Below, piece by piece: positions 59,482 to 64,000 of a stretch of DNA of 64,000 nucleotides. The translations under genes were made by a program, and so were the position numbers. How positions within the stretch are numbered: the stretch's first letter is position 1; the number at the start of each line of letters is the position of its first letter. The DNA is taken from NCBI GenBank assembly GCA_039720395.1, contig CM077826.1, positions 38,592,790 to 38,656,789 of the forward strand, in the 5' to 3' direction. Source of the stretch: Liquidambar formosana. Its lineage: Eukaryota; Streptophyta; Magnoliopsida; Saxifragales; Altingiaceae. Under the pieces are notes generated by a model that did no database searches, was not told where the DNA came from, and saw only the letters and a program-made list of their open reading frames with translations.

Positions 59482-59953
59482 TACCTATAAAAGGCTAAAT
59501 CTCAGAAAAACTTTTGAACGACCAATGTACCCTTATTTTTTTTTTAAAAAAGAAAAATACATATCTACTATTCCTTTAATTGAAACATATAGTAAACATT
59601 CTTATCATTTGGTAACAAATGAAAGTTAAATTTTAACTCAAACTCTTAACAACTTAAAGTTAGATTCTTACTCAAATTCTTTTTCCTAAAGCAACTATCA
59701 AGTTGCATGATAATATATATGAATATAAACTCTTTAAATATTCCGTTTTATGAAGAAAAAAAAAATTATGAATGTATATCTAAAGAGTTTTTAATCTTTT
59801 GTTGACAATTTTGATTAAAAAAAAAAAAATTGTACTTTTGAATTTTAAACTTTATCTTTTATGAAAAAATATAAAATCTTTAGGTATTTATTATTTTGTA
59901 TAACTAATATTATTTAAAAATATTCATGTGCAACGCATGTATGCTATATCTAG
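59475..59953 (+). mobile_element. small Helitron nested in the larger one
   Basis: TATACTACCTATAAAAGGCT at about 59476 resembles the outer 5' end, and CATGTGCAACGCATGTATGC then TATATCTAG (ends 59953) is a Helitron 3' end with a CATG-type stem. A (TA)n run (59436-59480) adjoins the 5' end and blurs its position. Confidence 0.5.
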
Positions 59954-60074
59954 TATATATACAAAGAGAAAAAGAAAGTGCTATTAAACATCATAAAGAA
60001 ACTCAAGATCCCAAATAAGTTAACACCTTGAGTTCTTCTAATCATATTCTTTTTAAGTCATTGGATATACATAC

Positions 60075-60789
60075 TAAGGGTGTTCGTGGTTCAGTTTGTT
60101 TTGGTTTTAGGGTAGATTTCAAATCAAACCATTATACTTTGGTTTTTTTTTTCCCAAACCATACTATAAAAAAACCAAACCAAACCATAAAATTTCGGTT
60201 TGGTTCGGTTTAGTTTTGGTTTTATCTTATCAAATAGCAACAAATAATTAAAAATGGAAAAAACGACAAGCCAAACTCCAAATAAAAATATTTTTAATAA
60301 AATCATTACATTAGCAACTAAAAAAAATATTAAACATTATATCAAAATAGAAAAATATTGACTTATGTCAATCCAAATTTAAATCTCCAATCTAATACGT
60401 GCCAATATCTCACACAACATTAATAACTAGTTTAATACATGCCAATCTAATAAAGCAAAAATAATAAGATAGTTAAAATCTACAAAAATAAGCCCATTCT
60501 AAACGTCTTTCTTCTAATAGTGTACTACTATTTTGAATCTATTACCTATTCTACCCTTATTAGAATAGAAAATTTACAAACTAAGTTTAATATGAAATAT
60601 ATATATATATATAATATTTTTTTGGTTTTTCGGTTTGGTTTGGTTTTTTAAACATGAAAACCAAAACCAAACCAATTTAATTCGGTTTTCTAAAATTAGA
60701 ACCAAAACCAAACTTAAGGACAAAAAAACTAAACCAAACCGTTGGTTCGATTTGGTTTTCGCTTTTAACCAACACCATGAACACCCCTA
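60075..60789. mobile_element. hAT-type MITE, 715 bp, 8-bp TSD
   Basis: Terminal inverted repeats TAAGGGTGTTC and GAACACCCCTA are flanked by ATACATAC on both sides (60067-60074 and 60790-60797). An 8-bp TSD is diagnostic of hAT. Subterminal ggtttggttcggttt motifs are inverted between the two ends. It has no transposase. Confidence 0.82.
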
Positions 60790-60899
60790 ATACATACAAC
60801 AAACATATTATTTAAAATGGTTCACGTGCAATGAACGTGTGCACAACCTAGTCGCCCCTAAAGGTCCCGTATTTGAGACTTGCTTTCTCAGAAGAGGGA

Positions 60900-61298
60900 G
60901 GCTATTGCCACCACATAAAGTACTCTAAGCCCTTCATTAGTTTACACTTTTTAAGGTTTTATGAAAAATATGAAAGGTTTTTACAAAAACTAGTCATGTT
61001 ATCCACTAGAAAACATCATTCTGAACAATTTTGTAGAAGAAAATTTTTTCAAAATCTGTCATTTAGGTGGACTTTTTGGTAATTTATAATCTCTATTACA
61101 TTTTCCATGAAAAAGGGCCAAAAAATCTACTTGAATGACAGATTTTGAAAAAAATTTATTCTACAAAGTTGTCTACAATGCTGTTTTCTATTAAGTTATG
61201 TAATTGGTTTTCGTAAAAACCTTTTATATTTTCATAAAGCCTTTAAAAAGTATAAACTAAATGGGGGGCTTAGAGTATTTTATGTGGTGGCAATAGCC
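60900..61298. mobile_element. 399-bp foldback MITE
   Basis: GGCTATTGCCACCACATAAA at the left is inverted at the right (ATGTGGTGGCAATAGCC, end 61298). The arms run almost to the middle (tactctaagcc / ggcttagagta; aaaaatctgtcattta / tgacagattttgaaaaaa). It lies exactly between the two duplicated segments. Confidence 0.8.
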
Positions 61299-61851
61299 TG
61301 AATCGAACCAAAAGCAAGTCGATACAATTGGTTCTACTATGAATTCGATCTGTTGTGATTTGTATTTTATAAAACAAATTATTTCGATTCAATCAAGGAA
61401 ACTCTCCTAACCCTGACCGAACCGAACCTATTTCACCCATAGTAGAAACCTTATTTTTTTTTCTTTTCATGAAAATATATTTAGAGCCATTTGGTTCGGC
61501 TTATGAGACTTTTCACAATCTTAAGGCCTTAGGCAACCGCCTAAGTAGCCTATTAGGCTTCTATACGAGTCATAGTGAGTTGTCCATGTAATTATGACAT
61601 GGCCACATGATATCACACACCAATAAAATTAAAGTAAGATGAAACTGTGGGACAAAAAAGTGCCATGCTAGTTTCAATTTGTTCCACTAGTATCACAGTT
61701 GCATATGCATCTTTCTCTATGAGCCGATCCTAGAGAGGAAAGAAAAACATGTGTGAGAGAGAAGGTGTCGGTGACGAGAGAGGAAAAGCGGAGAAAGAAT
61801 GTGGGTATATTGGACATTGCAATGAGGGCCTAAATGCTATTTTATTTGGAA

Positions 61852-63597
61852 CTAGTTGGTGCCCACGTCCGTTGCATGTGAAAGTATTTAATTGATAGAT
61901 TTGTTTTTCTTTCAAAGGAAAATATACGTTAATTTAACAAATTTAAATATTAGATGCACGTCAAATGTTTTTATCTTAGGAAAATACTACTTCACTCATA
62001 TTTTATCCTATCAATTCATACATTAAAATTATAAGAATATGATAAATGCATTGGATAAAATCTATGTAGACTATACAGTTTCGGTAGGTAGACTATCCAT
62101 AACTTCTAAGATTATTATTTTTTTTTTTCAAAATAAAACACAAAAATAAATACGTATAGTTCTATTGAAGTAGAAAATCAAAAAATCTTTCCTGCTATCT
62201 ATTTTTCCTGCAAAATCATATAATTAAGGGTCTGTTTGGATGTCTAATTACAATTTAAACAATTGAAAAAAAAATTATAGTATTTTAGACACAAATCTAT
62301 CATTAAAAAAAAAAATAAAAAAATAGAGCCATCACTATATTTGATGTTATAGGATCAATTCTTGGAAATTCATGAATTGCCATTATTTTGAATTTCTACT
62401 CTTATATGTAATGATGACTATTACTAAAATATTATCTAAAATTTCTTGAATTGTCTAATATCAAATTTGATGCCCATATAGAACCAAATAAAAAATTCAA
62501 ACTACACAACCTATTGCTAAAATGTTATCAAAACGAACCTATAATCAAAAAAATAATACGAAGTAATATTAATTAAAATCTCATCAAGCACGCTCACGGT
62601 TAAGACTCTCATTGAACCAAATTAGAACGTGCTTGTACACACCTTCACTTTGCCTGGTTGTCTTCAATGGAAGAGTGTGGAAAACGAACCATGAACCAAT
62701 AGAGTTAAAAGAAAAAGAAAAAAAAAAGGGAAATAAACGAATATAGTTCATATTATGCATGATTTAAAACGCAAAATTAGAAATAATAAGAAACCCTATT
62801 AAAAGGAAATTTAATTGGAAGGAGACTTCCACTAATGATAAAACCAAATAAACTGTCTATGTATGCACTTGTTAAGAGTAGAAGATAAAAAAAAAACCAT
62901 GCAGTTTACACACCATCTTGATAATAATAATAAAAATAATAATTTATAATACATATGAAAATTACATACCAAGTAGTATAAGATGCCAAGTCTACATATT
63001 TTACAAATGCCATAATTCCATACTTCGTATACACCAATCCAATGATTTCATGATAGTTTAAACAATTTGTATCTTGAAGGCTACACATACAGCTGCCATT
63101 AGTCTTAGGATGCAGCAAGTTTCAAATTATATGGGTTTTTGTTAGGGTTACGTGTTAATTGAAGAATCAATGTTATAGAAAAAGACTTCCTATCAAAGAC
63201 GTTATAAAAAAGGATTTTCTAAATACGTATTCTTGTGGTCGAAGAGTAATTTGTAATTATTTATCTTTTTAATGCATCTTTTTTCTTGTTTTATTTAATT
63301 ATTATAAGAATTATAGTTTCCTTAAAATTTTTATTAAGGTATGTGTTTTGTATTGCTATATTTCTTATATATGCAAAATAGTGGTTTGGTTTATTTAATT
63401 ATTATAAGAATTATAATTTCCTTAAAATTCCTATTAAGGTATGTGTTTCATATTATTATATTTCTTATATATGTAGAAGAGTAATTGTGTTTTTAAAAGT
63501 TAAAATAAAAATATATTAATCAATCAAATTTTTTTTTTTACATTAATCTTTTTATAGGTAATATAGCTATAGATATAGGTATAGGTATAGGTATAGA
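61852..63597 (-). mobile_element. Helitron, 1.75 kb, antisense, in duplicated segment copy 2
   Basis: On the minus strand the 5' end is TCTATACCTATACC (63597 inward) and later TTACCTATAAAAAG; the 3' end is CACATGCAACGGACGTGGGC then ACCAACTAG (61852). Host A and T flank it; copy 1 shows the empty site ttggaA^Tgtaca at 58388-58397. A tandem pair of units of about 110 bp lies inside at 63285-63475 (ttatttaattattataagaa). There is no helicase frame. Confidence 0.8.
63285..63475. repeat. tandem duplication of about 110 bp
   Basis: Both units carry ttatttaattattataagaa, ttccttaaaatt, attaaggtatgtgttt and atatttcttatatatg. They lie inside the antisense Helitron. Confidence 0.75.
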
Positions 63598-63807
63598 TGC
63601 TGCCTGTACCGTAATATATCGCCCCTAAAGGGCCCGTAGTTGGGACTTGGTTTCTCAGAATCATAGTTTGACCTCGAGGGCATGACCGATTGGTAATTCC
63701 CCGGAGACATCTCCCTTTCCCCTTTGCTACCTTTGATCTGTGTTTTCTATCGTCACATCTGCATAGCCTTTCTCTTGCGACTCTTGGATCCTTATACAGG
63801 AAGAAAG

Positions 63808-64000
63808 ATGACGACTATCGGTGTTCTCCTCGGCTCTGTAGAAGGAATCTGGAGCGAATTGGGTTCCCTCGGTGTCCCATGTATTGAATCTGTGATTTGT
63901 TTCACTAGTGAGAAGAAAAAACTCATGAACACGTTGACGAGGATCAGAGCAGTACTTTTGGATGCAGAGAAGCAGGAGGAGAAGACCCATACTACGGAAG
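63808..64000 (+). CDS. CC-NBS-LRR disease resistance protein, N-terminus only
   Basis: ATG 63808 follows a plausible plant leader (aagaaag). The frame MTTIGVLLGSVEGIWSELGS is open to the window edge and gives 64 codons. The segment KKKLMNTLTRIRAVLLDAEK is the Rx N-terminal coiled-coil signature (LxTLxxIxAVLxDAExxQ) of plant CNL receptors, which act in the cytosol as pathogen sensors. NB-ARC and LRR parts would lie beyond the window. No TATA box was found; the region up to 63660 is duplicated repeat, and a Helitron ends about 210 bp upstream. The gene call rests on this short domain alone. Confidence 0.75.
   Translation, partial: MTTIGVLLGSVEGIWSELGSLGVPCIESVICFTSEKKKLMNTLTRIRAVLLDAEKQEEKTHTTE

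Larger units (their letters stand above)
58425..60851 (+). mobile_element. Helitron, 2.4 kb, in duplicated segment copy 1
   Basis: The 5' end TCTATACTACCTATAAAAGG follows host A; the 3' end CACGTGCAATGAACGTGTGC then ACAACCTAG precedes host T. A CACGT/ACGTG stem lies just before CTAG. The empty site, gtaatA^Tcgcccc, is in copy 2 near 63613-63622. There is no Rep/helicase frame, so it is non-autonomous. It contains a smaller Helitron and a hAT MITE. Confidence 0.8.
57843..60899. repeat. duplicated segment, copy 1 (interrupted by a Helitron)
   Basis: Own sequence 57843-58424 and 60852-60899, about 630 bp. It matches copy 2 (61298-61851, 63598-63660) nearly base for base: ggttctactatgaattcgat, agaaaccttattttttt, gaggccttaggcaaccgcct, tgtaccgtaatata, tcgcccctaaag. 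It is non-coding. Confidence 0.85.
61298..63660. repeat. duplicated segment, copy 2 (interrupted by a Helitron)
   Basis: Own sequence 61298-61851 and 63598-63660. It is the tandem partner of the segment beginning at 57843. Its last part lies about 150 bp upstream of the resistance gene start. Confidence 0.85.

Overview
The window is nuclear DNA of a flowering plant, most likely a woody eudicot; I cannot name the species. Plant-type GT-AG genes sit in AT-rich DNA crowded with Ty3/gypsy LTRs, LINEs, Helitrons and MITEs. Host genes occupy only the edges. All are on the + strand: the last exon of a UTP20-like ribosome-biogenesis gene (807-1063), a complete eight-exon NIPA-type magnesium-transporter gene (5245-15096), and the first codons of a CC-NBS-LRR resistance gene that runs off the right end (63808-64000).

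The NIPA gene has a 5.3-kb second intron. It holds the wrecks of two unrelated LINEs, an RTE-type 3' end and an L1-type RT/RNase H region. Downstream come a 538-bp foldback MITE and a candidate solo LTR.

From about 17.8 to 56.3 kb the window is a nest of LTR retrotransposons, read from LTR ends and target-site duplications (TSDs). A minus-strand LTR family (18512-20897 plus 44616-46039) is split by a 5.1-kb LTR of another family (20898-25447 plus 44047-44615). That LTR is split in turn by a young, full-length 18.6-kb Ty3/gypsy element of the Tat type (25448-44041, TSD CGTAC). To the right are more solo LTRs: 47061-49127 (TSD GAATG), 50534-56268, and inside the last one 50769-53381 (TSD CAAAG) and 53841-54443 (TSD ATTCATA).

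The 18.6-kb element is the centre of interest. Its sense strand carries gag-protease and RT-RNase H-archaeal-type RNase H-integrase reading frames with a few disabling stops. Between pol and the 3' LTR it carries two genes on the opposite strand. One is a six-exon plant-mobile-domain gene whose 557-codon frame is open throughout. The other is a two-exon gene with one early stop. A 3.2-kb tandem array built from 33-, 52- and 27-bp modules follows. A palindrome, GCACGTACGTGC, often inside CATGCA/TGCATG, is clustered a short distance upstream of the LTR TATA box and of both antisense promoters, and again inside the transcribed parts. This suggests one regulatory code shared by sense and antisense units.

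The right-hand 8 kb is a tandem duplication of a roughly 0.63-kb segment. Each copy was hit by a different Helitron at a different A^T site, so each copy shows the empty site for the other. The right-hand Helitron ends about 210 bp upstream of the resistance-gene start codon.
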